A stretch of DNA of 64,000 nt from Petroclostridium sp. X23 (lineage in GTDB: Bacteria > Bacillota > Clostridia > SK-Y3), in NCBI RefSeq assembly GCF_030013905.1, contig NZ_CP124862.1, positions 2,421,051 to 2,485,050 of the forward strand. The letters run 5' to 3'. Position numbers and translations under genes: made by a program. Every line of letters starts with the position of its first letter. Positions within the stretch are counted from its first letter, which is position 1. The notes below the pieces were generated by a model. That model had not been told where the DNA came from. It saw only the letters and a program-made list of their open reading frames with translations, and did not search any database. Below, one piece after another: positions 44,401-55,008 of the stretch.

Positions 44401-46031
44401 GAAGATGTAATCAATTCCTCACGCAGTGCGTCAATAGGCGGATTGGTTACCTGCGCAAAAAGCTGTTTAAAGTAATTGTACAAAAGCTGTGGCTTGTCGG
44501 ATAAGACCGCCAACGGGATATCGGTACCCATTGCTCCGATCGGATCTATTCCGTCTTTTGCCATTGGCCCGATAAGCACTTTTAATTCTTCAGTAGTATA
44601 CCCGAATGCTCTTTGTCTTTTAAGAACCGATTGATGTTCTTCTAAACGTCCATGTTCAACATCAGGTAAATCCTTTAACTCAACAAGGTGCTCATTTAAC
44701 CATTCACGGTAAGGCTGCTGTACAGCAATGCTATTCTTTAATTCTTCATCTTCGATAATACGTCCTTCTTTTGTATCAATTAGGAACATTTTACCCGGAT
44801 GAAGTCTTTCTTTCTTCAGAACATTCGCCGGATCAATATCTAAAACACCTACTTCCGACGATAAAATAACCATATCATCTTTTGTTACATAATATCTTGA
44901 AGGTCTTAAACCGTTTCTGTCCAATACCGCCCCTACATATGTGCCATCGGTAAAGCCGATCGCTGCAGGGCCATCCCATGGTTCCATCATACAACTGTGG
45001 TATTCATAAAAAGCTCTTTTTTCGTCGCTCATGCTTTCATGATTCTCCCATGGCTCAGGAATAGCCATCATCACGGCATGTGGTAAAGAACGACCTGCCA
45101 GTGTGAGCAATTCAATATAGTTGTCCAGCATCGCTGAGTCACTGCCATCCTGATCAACAACAGGAATCACTTTTTTCATGTCCTCACCAAATAAGTCTGA
45201 TTCAAACATCGCTTCTCTGGCATGAGTCCAGTTCACGTTTCCACGTAAAGTATTGATTTCACCATTGTGTATAATATAACGATTCGGATGTGCTCTCTCC
45301 CAACTTGGGAAAGTATTGGTACTGAACCGTGAATGCACAAGCGCAATCGCTGTTTGCATATCTTCATCCAATAAATCAGGATAAAACTCGTCCACCTGTT
45401 CCGGCGTCAACATTCCCTTATATACGATAGTACGGGAAGAAAGGCTTGTAAAGAAGAAATACTCTCCACCCTTCATGTCGGAATGACGAATTTCTTTTTC
45501 TGCACGCTTACGAATAATATAAAGTTTTCTTTCAAATGAAAGCTGATCTTTAACATTTTCATCCTTCTTGATAAAAATTTGTCTTACATAAGGCATTACA
45601 GCCTTTGCAGTATTACCTAATGAAGAGTCATTGGTAGGAACCGTTCTCCACCCGATAACACTTTGTCCTTCTTCTTGAACGATTTTTTCCAGGTGCTTTT
45701 CACATGCTTCTCTTTCCTCAACATTAGGCGATAGGAAAAGCATTCCGACGCCATATTGTCCTTCCTCAGGAAGCTTCATCCCATTCTCTGCACATACTTT
45801 TACAAAAAAGCTATGCGGATTCTGAAGCAATATACCGGCGCCGTCACCTGTATTGGTTTCACAACCACACCCACCACGATGAGTCAGGTTTATCAGTATT
45901 GTTATTGCTTGACGTATGATCTCATGTGACTTCTTCCCCTTTATATTCGCCACAAAACCAATACCGCAGGCATCATGTTCAAAGCCTGGGTCATAAAGCC
46001 CCTGCTTTTTTGGTATTCCAAGATGATTCAT
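41433..46031 (-). CDS. gltB: Glutamate synthase large (alpha) subunit
   Basis: 1532 residues from ATG 46031 ([20 protein letters not shown]). The nucleophile Cys22 in HDACGIGF would become N-terminal after propeptide removal. The class-II amidotransferase domain is followed by the central domain, an FMN barrel (about 850-1200; [36 protein letters not shown]), the 3Fe-4S segment [19 protein letters not shown], and the Gly-rich GXGXG-like beta-helix. A longer frame to 46139 would start inside 7-bp repeats. It forms GOGAT with GltD. Transcription passes an ANTAR-type leader 400 bp upstream. Confidence 0.96.
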   Translation of the reverse strand: MNHLGIPKKQGLYDPGFEHDACGIGFVANIKGKKSHEIIRQAITILINLTHRGGCGCETNTGDGAGILLQNPHSFFVKVCAENGMKLPEEGQYGVGMLFLSPNVEEREACEKHLEKIVQEEGQSVIGWRTVPTNDSSLGNTAKAVMPYVRQIFIKKDENVKDQLSFERKLYIIRKRAEKEIRHSDMKGGEYFFFTSLSSRTIVYKGMLTPEQVDEFYPDLLDEDMQTAIALVHSRFSTNTFPSWERAHPNRYIIHNGEINTLRGNVNWTHAREAMFESDLFGEDMKKVIPVVDQDGSDSAMLDNYIELLTLAGRSLPHAVMMAIPEPWENHESMSDEKRAFYEYHSCMMEPWDGPAAIGFTDGTYVGAVLDRNGLRPSRYYVTKDDMVILSSEVGVLDIDPANVLKKERLHPGKMFLIDTKEGRIIEDEELKNSIAVQQPYREWLNEHLVELKDLPDVEHGRLEEHQSVLKRQRAFGYTTEELKVLIGPMAKDGIDPIGAMGTDIPLAVLSDKPQLLYNYFKQLFAQVTNPPIDALREELITSSITMIGSEGNLLQPGPRSCRQIKLKTPILSNEELEKLRRITREGFKATTLPILFNAAEGGIGLGKAMEELFQSANKAIDDGYNFLILSDRGVDAEKAPIPALLAVAGLHHYLIREGTRMKVSLLLESGEPREVHHFALLLGYGVSAINPYLAFETIEDMIEHDLLTDITYKDAIYKYIKGATKGVVKVMSKMGISTIQSYQGAQIFEALGIDSAVIDKYFTWTPSRIGGVGIEQIAQEAKMRHESAFAERQADVKNLESGGNYQWRKDGEYHLFNPESVHKLQHACRTGNYELFKEYTGLINEQAQSHCTIRGLLDMKMVEQPISIDEVESVESICKRFKTGAMSYGSISKEAHESIAIAMNRIGGKSNTGEGGEDPERFIPEANGDSKCSAIKQVASGRFGVTIEYLVNSKEIQIKMAQGAKPGEGGQLPGRKVYPWVAKARYSTPGVGLISPPPHHDIYSIEDLAQLIHDLKNANRGARITVKLVSEVGVGTIAAGVAKGRADVVLISGYDGGTGASPRTSIRHAGLPWELGVAETHQTLLMNDLRSRITVETDGKLLTGRDVAIAALLGAEEFGFATAPLIVLGCVMMRVCHLDTCPVGVATQNPELRKKFMGKPEHVENFMRFIAQDLREWMAKMGFRTIDEMVGRVDKLMPKKAIDHWKVKGVDLSALLYTPEVGENVGRYCTMKQDHELEKSLDYNSLLEICKPALESGKPVEAILPIKNTNRVVGTILASEIAKKHGLKGFDEDTIKLYFKGSAGQSFGAFVSKGVTMKLEGDSNDYIGKGLSGGKLIVVPPKESTFVPEDNVIVGNVAFYGATAGEAYIRGSAGERFCVRNSGVYAVVEAVGDHGCEYMTGGRAVILGSTGRNFAAGMSGGIAYVYNENGKFKENCNKEMVYLEDLQDEEDAQELKDMITKHANYTESTVAKRILENWDEMVKKFVKVIPKDYKVVLQALKRVQSAGLSGEEAMMAAFQENNRDMARVSGN

Positions 46032-46061
46032 AATGGCCAACCTTTCTATATTTATTATATT

Positions 46062-46092
46062 AGCTCGGAGCTCGGCATTTGGAGCTCGGAGT
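46062..46092. repeat. Heptad repeat (AGCTCGG units) before gltB
   Basis: AGCTCGG, AGCTCGG, CATTTGG, AGCTCGG at an exact 7-bp period, 30-60 bases upstream of the gltB start codon. Confidence 0.8.
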
Positions 46093-46427
46093 AAAACATC
46101 AATAGGAAGCAAAATAGCTGTTATGAAATCTACTCTCAATAACAGCTATGATATATATCCTTATTTGTAAAACATATACAAACAATTTTAAATAATAACA
46201 TCATCGCTATTATAGGTTAACTTTATGGTGATATCGGTCCCGGCTTTGGCTATACCGATATCATTATAGGGAATTATGCTTTGGCAGCAAGTTCAAAACC
46301 AATCTTGAACTAATTGCCTTTATAGGGAGTAAATCAACTGTCACGAGTGACCGCTGACTGTCTAAATCATAATGCGATGCCGGGATATCACACTATAATG
46401 ACCAATAAAACAACGGTTAAAGCTAAT

Positions 46428-46486
46428 AAAAAAAGCGTACTCAAACAAATTCTCTAAAAGAGAATGATTGAGAACGCCATTGTTCT
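46428..46486 (-). promoter_or_regulatory. ANTAR-type antitermination leader of gltB (proximal copy)
   Basis: AGAAC-AATGGC-GTTCT (46486-46471) has an A1/G4 hexaloop. Its 3' arm overlaps a terminator formed by GCGTTCTCAA and TTGAGTACGC (46477-46435) with seven following Ts. The competing arrangement matches the glnA leader. Confidence 0.82.
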
Positions 46487-46513
46487 TTTGCATATTAAAC
46501 TCTAATTGACTTC

Positions 46514-46542
46514 ATTATATTATATAATTAACGAAAAATCAA
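46514..46542 (-). promoter_or_regulatory. gltB promoter (proximal copy)
   Basis: TTGATT (46542-46537), 17-bp spacer, TATAAT (46519-46514). An inverted repeat TTGCAATT...AATTGCAA (46560-46587) lies just upstream. Confidence 0.72.
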
Positions 46543-46725
46543 TACCTTTTTTGCTTTTTTTGCAATTTTCTCCTTCGCGAATTGCAAAAACATATTAAAC
46601 GTAGTCTATGTTCATATTTATACATCATCACGACACAACAAAAGCATCATTCTACAAGAGTTTTATAATGCAGAAAATCTCTTATCGCATTTTGTATTTA
46701 CTTCATATTAAGAGGCTGTGAAAAG

Positions 46726-46836
46726 GTGCTTAACCGTTCGAAAATCAAACATGTGGACAGTCCCTCTGTTATGCCAAAACCAGGCAAACAGCAGGGACAG
46801 TCCCCAAGTTCGATTTTCTCTATGTGCTATATTCGA
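46726..46836. repeat. Interspersed repeat family 2, long copy
   Basis: A 111-bp copy of the element at 7038-7108. It contains two GGACAGTCCC direct repeats 40 bp apart; collapsing them gives exactly the 71-bp short form. It lies between the two gltB-type leaders. Confidence 0.87.
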
Positions 46837-46939
46837 TTTTTTTCATAACTCCTATATATTAATCTTAATATCCGATCCTATACATAGGATTTTAAAACTT
46901 TAGAAAATTCAACAATATTAAGACATAACAATAGTTAAT

Positions 46940-46998
46940 AAAAAAGGCGCACTCAAACAAATTCCCCATAAGAGAACGATTGAGAACGCCATTGTTCT
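46940..46998 (-). promoter_or_regulatory. ANTAR-type leader, distal duplicate copy
   Basis: It repeats the proximal leader nearly base for base: AGAAC-AATGGC-GTTCT (46998-46983) and a terminator GGCGTTCTCAA/TTGAGTGCGCC (46990-46946) followed by TTTTTT. No gene follows before the second leader. Confidence 0.8.
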
Positions 46999-47024
46999 TT
47001 GCATATTAAACTTTACTTAACTTC

Positions 47025-47053
47025 ATTATATTATACAATTAAAGAAAATGCAA
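47025..47053 (-). promoter_or_regulatory. Promoter of the distal leader copy
   Basis: TTGCAT (47053-47048), 17-bp spacer, TATAAT (47030-47025). An inverted repeat CTTATGCAA (47068-47076) / TTGCATAAG (47093-47101) is immediately upstream. Confidence 0.72.
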
Positions 47054-47225
47054 TACCTCTTTTATTACTTATGCAACTTTACTCTCAACAAATTGCATAA
47101 GCAACATATTAAACATAGTTTATGTTCATAAACGCACACTATTATGGAACAGTCAGAGCATTATCCAGCAATAAGTTTGCATAACACAAAACTTTTTATC
47201 GCATTTACTTCATATATCTTAGATC

Positions 47226-48575
<1,350 letters not shown>

Positions 48576-48695
48576 TTAGATTTACCCCCTATAATTTAGT
48601 ATTGTTGGTTTGCTGACTTTGCCCGCTTCCCCAAACGGACTGATCAAAACTTATATTACATAGCCAATAATATAAGCTTGCAACACGTTAGTATA

Positions 48696-48724
48696 ATTAT
48701 ATTGTAATTAATAAAAATTTGCAA
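48696..48724 (-). promoter_or_regulatory. gdhA promoter
   Basis: TTGCAA (48724-48719), 17-bp spacer, TATAAT (48701-48696). The -35 is itself a TTGCAA motif. Confidence 0.7.
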
Positions 48725-48980
48725 CATTTTTTTCTCAAAATTTCAAAACCGTAATATACATTACTTCAAATTTAATATTGGAAAAAATGCGCAAAATCAA
48801 ATATAACTAATATTTACAGTTCTAATACATTATATATGCATATGTATCTTCTACTTTTTTTGCAATATATTTTGCAATTAATGCAAGAAAACTTGCAAAA
48901 TATTGGTCATTTTGAATATTTACATGCATAAAAATAACACACCAAACATACCGGCGTTTTATATTTGTATTTTTCTTACA

Positions 48981-49025
48981 AAAAAAAAGACCCATGTAGT
49001 GTTTTTCAAACAGTACATTAGGTCT
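48981..49025 (-). terminator. Terminator after dapL
   Basis: AGACCTAATGTA pairs imperfectly with TACATGGGTCT and is followed on the minus strand by a T9 run. Confidence 0.8.
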
Positions 49026-49035
49026 CTCATATGTT

Positions 49036-50271
49036 CTACAACTGTAATCTGTTCTTTAATCTTTGAACTGCCTCTTCAGTGTTCTCCTTACTGCCAAATG
49101 CAGTCAATCTAAAGTATCCCTGTCCGCTCGGACCAAAACCTACTCCAGGTGTTCCAACTACATTTGCTTCACTGAGCAGCTTGTCAAAGAATGCCCATGA
49201 ATCCAAACCCGCCGGTGTTTTCAGCCAGATATACGGTGCATTCACTCCGCCAAATACCTGCAGGCCTAATGCTTCAACACCCTCCCGAATGATTTTTGCA
49301 TTCGTCATATAGTAACTGATTAATGCCTTGATTTGCTTTTGTCCTTCTTCGGAATAAACGGCAGCAGCTCCTTGTTGAATAATATAGGGTACTCCGTTAA
49401 ACTTGGTAGTTTGTCTTCTATTCCATAATTTATTCAACTGCACCTCGGCACCGGTACTTGTGTACGCCGCCACTTCCTTAGGTACAACGGTAAATGCACA
49501 CCGGGTTCCGGTAAAACCTGCATTTTTTGAAAAGCTTCTGAATTCAATTGCAACTTCTTTGGCACCTTCTATCTCATAAATGCTGTGCGCCACATCATCC
49601 TCTTGGATATATGCTTCATAAGCTGCATCGTAAAGTATAATCACCTTGTTGGCCTTCGCATAATCCACCCATTTTTTTAGTTCTTCCTTGGTGATGGTGG
49701 TACCGGTGGGATTATTAGGAAAACATAAATAAACGATATCTACTTTTTCGCTGGGAAGTGAAGGTATAAAATTGTTTTCTGCGGTACATGGTATATATAC
49801 GATCTTGCTCCATTTTCCTTGATCGTTCAATTCACCTGACCTGCCGGCCATCACATTGGTGTCTACATAAACAGGATAGACCGGATCAGTCACAGCAATG
49901 ATATTCTCTGCTCCGAATATCTCCTGAATATTACCGGTATCACTCTTAGAGCCATCACTCACAAATACTTCATCGGTATCCAGTTTGATACCGCGCGCAG
50001 CATAATCACATTGTATAATCTTTTCAATCAGGAATTGATAGCCTTGTTCCGGGCCATATCCCCTAAACGTTTCAGCGTCTGTCATTTCATCAACCGCTTT
50101 ATGCAGATTGGAAACTACTGCTTCAGGAAGTGGTCTGGTAACATCCCCGATTCCCAATCTAATAATCTTTGCTTCCGCATTGTCTTTCTGGAAAGCATTA
50201 ACCCTTCTTGCAATCTCCGCAAATAAATAACTGCCAGGCAGCTTTAAATAATTCTCATTCACTAATGCCAC
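49036..50271 (-). CDS. dapL: LL-diaminopimelate aminotransferase (EC 2.6.1.83)
   Basis: A 411-residue fold-type I PLP enzyme matching DapL, with an N-terminal [44 protein letters not shown], the [11 protein letters not shown] substrate segment, and PLP-Lys in [16 protein letters not shown]. It converts tetrahydrodipicolinate directly to LL-diaminopimelate, bypassing the acyl branches. Start is GTG 50271 after AAGGAAGG; no suitable ATG is in frame. It follows dapF in the same transcription direction. Confidence 0.95.
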   Translation of the reverse strand: MALVNENYLKLPGSYLFAEIARRVNAFQKDNAEAKIIRLGIGDVTRPLPEAVVSNLHKAVDEMTDAETFRGYGPEQGYQFLIEKIIQCDYAARGIKLDTDEVFVSDGSKSDTGNIQEIFGAENIIAVTDPVYPVYVDTNVMAGRSGELNDQGKWSKIVYIPCTAENNFIPSLPSEKVDIVYLCFPNNPTGTTITKEELKKWVDYAKANKVIILYDAAYEAYIQEDDVAHSIYEIEGAKEVAIEFRSFSKNAGFTGTRCAFTVVPKEVAAYTSTGAEVQLNKLWNRRQTTKFNGVPYIIQQGAAAVYSEEGQKQIKALISYYMTNAKIIREGVEALGLQVFGGVNAPYIWLKTPAGLDSWAFFDKLLSEANVVGTPGVGFGPSGQGYFRLTAFGSKENTEEAVQRLKNRLQL

Positions 50272-50309
50272 TGTAAATCATTCCTTCCTTAAAATATATT
50301 TTCTGTTTA

Positions 50310-50366
50310 CGGTTCACAGTTCACAGAATTTCTAAGCGCTTTTCTGTGAACCATGAACGGTGAACC
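50310..50366. repeat. Inverted heptad hairpin (GGTTCACA units)
   Basis: GGTTCACAGTTCACAG and CTGTGAACCATGAACGGTGAACC are heptad runs in opposite orientation that can fold into a stem of about 16-19 bp in the dapF-dapL spacer. Confidence 0.8.
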
Positions 50367-50456
50367 ACTTTTAATCTAACACGAGCGGTGACAGGACCGC
50401 AGTCATAATAAAGTGCTAAATTGTTCGGAAATCTGACTTTCTTCACATCTTCTTAT

Positions 50457-50517
50457 ATTGTCCATTGTACATTGTTCATTGTACATTATTCACTATTCGT
50501 TATTCACTATTCACTGC
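50457..50517. repeat. Heptad tandem repeat after dapF
   Basis: TTGTCCA, TTGTACA, TTGTTCA, TTGTACA, TTATTCA, CTATTCG, TTATTCA, CTATTCA at a 7-bp period. The block starts directly at the dapF stop codon and shows how one unit type grades into the next. Confidence 0.9.
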
Positions 50518-51351
50518 TTACTCTTCTATTTCCCCATCAAATACCTTTGTCGCAGGCCCTGTCATATATACATGGTTATCCTGCTCATTCCATTCGATGA
50601 ATAAATCCCCTCCGATGAGCTTGACGGTTGCTTTTCGGTCACTAATATTATTCATCACCGATGCAACCAGTACCGCACATGCACCTGTACCGCATGCTAG
50701 TGTCTCACCGGCACCTCTTTCCCATACCCTCATTTTCAATGTCTGCCTATCCATGACTTCTACAAACTCGGTATTGGTTCTCTTTGGAAAAATCTTATGA
50801 TGCTCAAATTTCGGACCAACTTCTTCTATTTTAAGCTTATCTATATCCTCCATATAGGTTACCGCATGAGGATTCCCCATAGATACACAGGTAAATTTAT
50901 AAATTTGACCGTCTACTTCAACGTCCTCATTAACAAATTTTTCTTTTGCATGTACTACCGGTATTTGATCAGGTATTAAGATAGGCTCTCCCATGTCCAC
51001 TTTTACGGTTTTCACTTGGCGATTTTCCACTTCCATTTGAAGAATTTTCGTTCCCGCCAATGTCTCTACCGAAATAGTATCTTTATTAGTTAGACCATTA
51101 TCATAGACAAACTTACCAACACACCGAATAGCATTCCCACACATTTCAGCTTCCGAACCATCGGAATTAAACATCCTCATCCTAAAGTCTTCAGCAGCTG
51201 ACGGCATAATGAGTACCAATCCGTCAGAACCCACGCCAAAATGCCTATCACTTATTTTAATCGCAACCTCCGACGGATTTGCAACTTTTTCTTCAAAACA
51301 ATTTACATATACATAATCGTTTCCGATCCCCTGCATCTTAGTAAACTTCAA
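50518..51351 (-). CDS. dapF: Diaminopimelate epimerase (EC 5.1.1.7)
   Basis: 277 residues starting [17 protein letters not shown] at TTG 51351. This TTG is six bases after GGAGGG, whereas an ATG at 51357 abuts the ribosome site, and family members start at this Met. The two catalytic Cys are present: [18 protein letters not shown] and [14 protein letters not shown]. It converts LL- to meso-diaminopimelate. It is directly upstream of dapL, so the pair supplies lysine and cell-wall diaminopimelate. Confidence 0.94.
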   Translation of the reverse strand: MKFTKMQGIGNDYVYVNCFEEKVANPSEVAIKISDRHFGVGSDGLVLIMPSAAEDFRMRMFNSDGSEAEMCGNAIRCVGKFVYDNGLTNKDTISVETLAGTKILQMEVENRQVKTVKVDMGEPILIPDQIPVVHAKEKFVNEDVEVDGQIYKFTCVSMGNPHAVTYMEDIDKLKIEEVGPKFEHHKIFPKRTNTEFVEVMDRQTLKMRVWERGAGETLACGTGACAVLVASVMNNISDRKATVKLIGGDLFIEWNEQDNHVYMTGPATKVFDGEIEE

Positions 51352-51472
51352 TATCATCCCTCCTTACAATTACTTAATTATGTATTTATATTATAACATC
51401 TATTGGAAAATGTCAATTCGGACGGCCCGATTTTTGCAAGATTGACCCCTTAAACTTTCACATTTTTTAATA

Positions 51473-51739
51473 TTAATAGGTCACTACCGATTTCACTTTT
51501 ACCCCTTTTATATTCCCTAGTTTACCGGTCATAGCGCCGATATCATCATTTGTCCCATCTACAATCAGAGAAATGATAGATATTCCTTTATCTTTATACG
51601 GCAATCCCATTCTGCCTACAATAAGATGACCATAATTGGAAAGGATTTCATTGACTTTATTTGCTTCATCTTCTCTATTACTAACTATAATGCCAACTAC
51701 CGCAATTCTCGTTTCGTTTTTTTTGCTTTGCTCTGTCAT
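51473..51739 (-). CDS. TM1266-family small regulator-like protein
   Basis: 88 residues from ATG 51739 (GGAGGC site). The sequence TRIAVVGIIVSNREDEANKVNEILSNYGHLIVGRMGLPYK, with ISIISLIVDG and a final GVKVKSV, fits the TM1266 family. That family has an ACT/NikR-C-like ferredoxin fold often encoded near iron-only hydrogenase genes. Here no hydrogenase gene is close. Function unknown. Confidence 0.8.
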   Translation of the reverse strand: MTEQSKKNETRIAVVGIIVSNREDEANKVNEILSNYGHLIVGRMGLPYKDKGISIISLIVDGTNDDIGAMTGKLGNIKGVKVKSVVTY

Positions 51740-51945
51740 TTTTCTGCCTCCATCAACCAGAGATATCCTTAAACATCTCATATATTCAGTAGTCAATATT
51801 ATAACATGTCAATTTATTTTAAACAATCTGTTCCTCACTTAGGTATACTAGTACCCATACATATGCTGTCCGATATTACTATAATTTATTATCCGCTCAT
51901 TGTTCTTTTATTTATTGGAAAATTAGTGCAATTATTACTAATGCG

Positions 51946-51975
51946 TTGACAAATTGCCGCAGCTATAAGTATAAT
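51946..51975 (+). promoter_or_regulatory. Sigma-A promoter of the 52017 gene
   Basis: TTGACA (51946-51951), 18-bp spacer, TATAAT (51970-51975), about 35 bp before the ribosome site. Confidence 0.75.
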
Positions 51976-52016
51976 AATATTAGAAATTGGAAAAGGATAG
52001 AATCTGAGGAGGGAAA

Positions 52017-52418
52017 ATGATGGTAAAAGACATACTAAGTGATGAATTTCAATATACAGTACAAGAGCTGCTGGTAAGGAACAAAAGTATTCTTGATTCT
52101 TTAACTAAGTTTCAAGATTCTAACGCACGTGTAAACCGTTCTATTATTAAGGCTGTTACACAATGCAGCTGCATAAAAATAAATGCAGAAAAACAACTTT
52201 TTCCTGAAGATGCAGATTTTGATGAAGTCCGGAGTAACCTGTCAACACATCTGGAAGGGACATTATGCGAAAATTGCAGAGACATGATAGAAAAAGAAAT
52301 GGGACGCAATTTATTTTATTTGGCCTCATTATGTAATATATTAGATCTGAATATGTATGATATTCTAATAAAAGAACTTGATAGGGTAAAAGTGCTTGGA
52401 AAATACAACTTAAGATAG
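52017..52418 (+). CDS. Conserved clostridial protein of unknown function
   Basis: 133 residues, plus strand, with a GAGGAGGGAAA site. The N-terminus (DEFQYTVQELLVRNKSILDSLTKFQDSNARVNRSIIKAVTQC) resembles the helical head of larger clostridial proteins annotated DUF1573, but the Ig-like part is missing. Four Cys in CSC and CENC may bind metal or form a redox site. The C-terminal helices (LFYLASLCNILDLNMYDIL) look MazG-like. It is convergent with disA. Confidence 0.6.
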   Translation: MMVKDILSDEFQYTVQELLVRNKSILDSLTKFQDSNARVNRSIIKAVTQCSCIKINAEKQLFPEDADFDEVRSNLSTHLEGTLCENCRDMIEKEMGRNLFYLASLCNILDLNMYDILIKELDRVKVLGKYNLR

Positions 52419-52483
52419 TGAATGGTCGATAGTTGAATCCTATACCTTACAGGTTTATTGTTATTTATAAAAATCATATTTTT

Positions 52484-52518
52484 AAAGCAGATAGAAGATT
52501 TGGTCTTTTATCTGCTTT
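52484..52518. terminator. Bidirectional terminator between the 52017 gene and disA
   Basis: AAAGCAGATA and TATCTGCTTT arms, 15-nt loop. Confidence 0.75.
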
Positions 52519-52519
52519 C

Positions 52520-53602
52520 TTATATGTTACGGTTATCGGTAAGAAGCTGCTGCTGAATCTTTTCAAGAGATTCTTTGATGGTTCTTGCTCTTACATTTCC
52601 GATGCCCTCTACTTCATCCAACTCTTCTATGGAAGCGTTTAAAATACCTTGGAAATCTATAAATTTATTTACCAGATTCGCAATGACCGAAGCCGGTACC
52701 CGTGGCACTTTGCTAAGCATCCTATATCCGCGGCAGCCCACAGCAGCATCCAATATACTCATACCTCCATAGTAACCCAACGCGCGACACAAGAAAGAAA
52801 AGTCCAGCAACTCTTCCTGTGTGCAGCAATGAATTTGCCGCACGATATCCTCGGCTGTCTTTCCTTCCATCGGAACGTAGTAATCCCGTATTACCAGCGC
52901 ACCATCTTGCTCAGTATGATTTACCAGCTCTTCCAGCTGCATACTAACCAACCGTCCCTCTGATCCCAGCTCACAGATGTATTTATCAATTTCATATACT
53001 ACCCTCATTACCATTTCCGTTCTCTGTAGTACCACCACCACATCATAGAGTGTAACCATATCTTCGAATTCCAAGACACCTAGATTTGTCATCGCATTAT
53101 CCAATACGGATTTATACTTTTCCAAAGTTTGAAGTGCCTGATTTGCTCTAACTAAAATACTGCCCGCATCTTTCAAAACATATCTGTTGTGTCCTTTATA
53201 TATCGTAATAATATTGCGGCGTTGAGATATGGAGATCACCAGCTCTCCGGTTTGTTTTGCCACTCTATCGGCTGTCCGGTGCCGTATTCCTGTCTCAAAT
53301 GTGTCTATAGATGGATCAGGTACAAGCTGTGCATTTGCAAACAGAATCTTCTTTATATCTCTGGTTAATATGATCGCTCCATCCATTTTCGCAAGCTCAT
53401 ACAGATGTGCCGGTGTGAACTCTTTATTAATGGTAAAGCCGCCATCTATGATATCCATCACCTGAGAAGAATCACCTATTACAATCAGCGCACCGGTTTT
53501 CGCTCTTAAAATACTTTCCAATCCTTCTCTGAAAGATGTACCGGGAGCAACTACCTTTAACGCTTCCATTAGTGCATTCCCTTTCATTCTTTCATCCCGC
53601 AT
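52520..53602 (-). CDS. disA: DNA-integrity scanning diadenylate cyclase
   Basis: A 360-residue DisA. The DAC domain (about 1-140) has DGAIILTRD and the GIRHRTADR motifs that bind ATP. A helical spine follows, and the C-terminal helix-hairpin-helix DNA-binding part contains DEVEGIGNVRARTIKESL. It makes c-di-AMP while scanning DNA. It follows radA, the usual pairing. GGAGGT site before ATG 53602. Confidence 0.95.
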   Translation of the reverse strand: MRDERMKGNALMEALKVVAPGTSFREGLESILRAKTGALIVIGDSSQVMDIIDGGFTINKEFTPAHLYELAKMDGAIILTRDIKKILFANAQLVPDPSIDTFETGIRHRTADRVAKQTGELVISISQRRNIITIYKGHNRYVLKDAGSILVRANQALQTLEKYKSVLDNAMTNLGVLEFEDMVTLYDVVVVLQRTEMVMRVVYEIDKYICELGSEGRLVSMQLEELVNHTEQDGALVIRDYYVPMEGKTAEDIVRQIHCCTQEELLDFSFLCRALGYYGGMSILDAAVGCRGYRMLSKVPRVPASVIANLVNKFIDFQGILNASIEELDEVEGIGNVRARTIKESLEKIQQQLLTDNRNI

Positions 53603-53648
53603 ATGAAACCTCCAGCATCAGTTTGTAATTTACATTAATTTGTTACTT

Positions 53649-55007
53649 TTAAATGTTTCGTGCAATAACTTCCAATGCCTCACTTACACTTTTTACACCA
53701 ATGACTTTCAAGTCCTTTTCTTGCTTAAGATTCTTTGCATTTTCACTAGGTACTATACATACATTAAATCCTAACTTAAAGGCTTCATTTACTCTTTTAT
53801 CCACTTGATTGACAGCTCTCACCTCACCTGTAAGCCCTACTTCTCCTATTAACAGGGTGTGGGGTGAAACTTGGAAATTCTTAAAACTTGATGCGATTGC
53901 AGTAATTACACCTAAGTCGGCTGCAGGCTCTTCAATTCTTATTCCACCAATCACATTGATATACGCATCGTGATTCTGCAAATGAAGTCCTACCTTTTTC
54001 TCCAATACCGCCATAAGCAAAGAGATTCTGTTATAGTCTATCCCTGTAGACATTCGCCGTGGTATTCCAAAACCGGTAGGTGATACCAGCGCTTGGACTT
54101 CTGCCAAAACCGGTCTTGTGCCCTCCAATGTACATACGACGCAAGAACCCGAAACATTAATCGGCCTTCCCGATAGGAACATCAGCGAAGGATTATCAAC
54201 CTCTACCAACCCCTTGTCCCTCATCTCAAATATCCCAATCTCATTTGTGGAACCGAACCTGTTTTTTACCGCCCTTAGAATCCTATAGGATTGGTGCCGC
54301 TCACCTTCAAAATACAAAACACAATCTACCATATGTTCCAGCACTCGCGGCCCTGCCAGTGTCCCTTCCTTTGTCACATGCCCGACGATAAAAATTGCAG
54401 TATTGCTTTCTTTGGCTAATCTCATCAAATGGATAGTAGTTTCCCTTACCTGACTGACACTTCCGGGTGCCGAAGTGAGATCAGGTTTAAAGACGGTTTG
54501 GATTGAATCTACGATCACCACATCCGGTTTCAAGTCATTGATGCTTTGTACAATGGCGTCAATATTAGTTTCTGCCATTAGCAACAGGTTAGGTGTGGTG
54601 ATCGCGAGCCGATCCGCTCTGATTTTAATTTGTTTTACCGATTCCTCTCCCGATGCGTATAATATCTTTGCCTTTCTGCCGATGTTCTCACATATTTGCA
54701 ATAGAAGGGTAGACTTTCCTATCCCCGGGTCCCCTCCTACCAGCACGAGAGAACCTCTCACCATTCCTCCGCCCAGCACTCTATCCAGCTCCTTCAAGTC
54801 GGTGGAAAGCCTCTCTTCACGGGTCACTTCTACTTCATTTAAATGTACCGGCGCCGTCTTAAATGTAATCGTACCGGCCTTATTTTGTGTTTGCTGTACT
54901 TCTTCTACAAGTGAGTTCCATTCACCACATCCTGGACATTTCCCCATCCACTTGGGCGATTCATACCCACAATCCTGACATATGAAAATTGTCTTTTGTT
55001 TTGCCAT
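53649..55007 (-). CDS. radA: DNA repair protein RadA/Sms
   Basis: 452 residues from ATG 55007 (MAKQKTIFICQDCG). A four-Cys zinc finger at residues 10-28 is followed by a RecA-like core with Walker A GGDPGIGKST near residue 90, the KNRFGSTNEIG motif, and a Lon-like C-terminal domain. It promotes branch migration in recombination and in Bacillus interacts with DisA. The ribosome site lies in the end of the upstream GH15 gene, whose stop codon abuts this start. Confidence 0.95.
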   Translation of the reverse strand: MAKQKTIFICQDCGYESPKWMGKCPGCGEWNSLVEEVQQTQNKAGTITFKTAPVHLNEVEVTREERLSTDLKELDRVLGGGMVRGSLVLVGGDPGIGKSTLLLQICENIGRKAKILYASGEESVKQIKIRADRLAITTPNLLLMAETNIDAIVQSINDLKPDVVIVDSIQTVFKPDLTSAPGSVSQVRETTIHLMRLAKESNTAIFIVGHVTKEGTLAGPRVLEHMVDCVLYFEGERHQSYRILRAVKNRFGSTNEIGIFEMRDKGLVEVDNPSLMFLSGRPINVSGSCVVCTLEGTRPVLAEVQALVSPTGFGIPRRMSTGIDYNRISLLMAVLEKKVGLHLQNHDAYINVIGGIRIEEPAADLGVITAIASSFKNFQVSPHTLLIGEVGLTGEVRAVNQVDKRVNEAFKLGFNVCIVPSENAKNLKQEKDLKVIGVKSVSEALEVIARNI

Positions 55008-55008
55008 A

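Larger units (their letters stand above)
46032..47225. other. Long regulatory and repeat region between gdhA and gltB
   Basis: The 1.2-kb gap holds no gene. It contains two tandem copies of a promoter plus ANTAR-type leader, an interspersed repeat, a heptad block before gltB, and a hairpin at about 46277-46313 (GGCA...GTTCAAGA / TTTTGAAC...TGCC) in the gltB leader. Confidence 0.8.
48576..49035. other. gdhA upstream control region
   Basis: The gap contains the gdhA promoter, a leader hairpin (CTTATATTA/TAATATAAG, 48650-48676), clustered TTGCAA motifs at about 48867-48900, and the dapL terminator. Confidence 0.65.

Noticed and set aside
46032..46139. N-terminal extension of gltB
   Set aside because: It runs through AGCTCGG repeats and would displace the Cys22 propeptide arrangement.
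48637..48680. ANTAR-type leader before gdhA
   Set aside because: A hairpin exists (CTTATATTA/TAATATAAG) but it lacks the A1/G4 hexaloop and the overlapping terminator seen before glnA and gltB.
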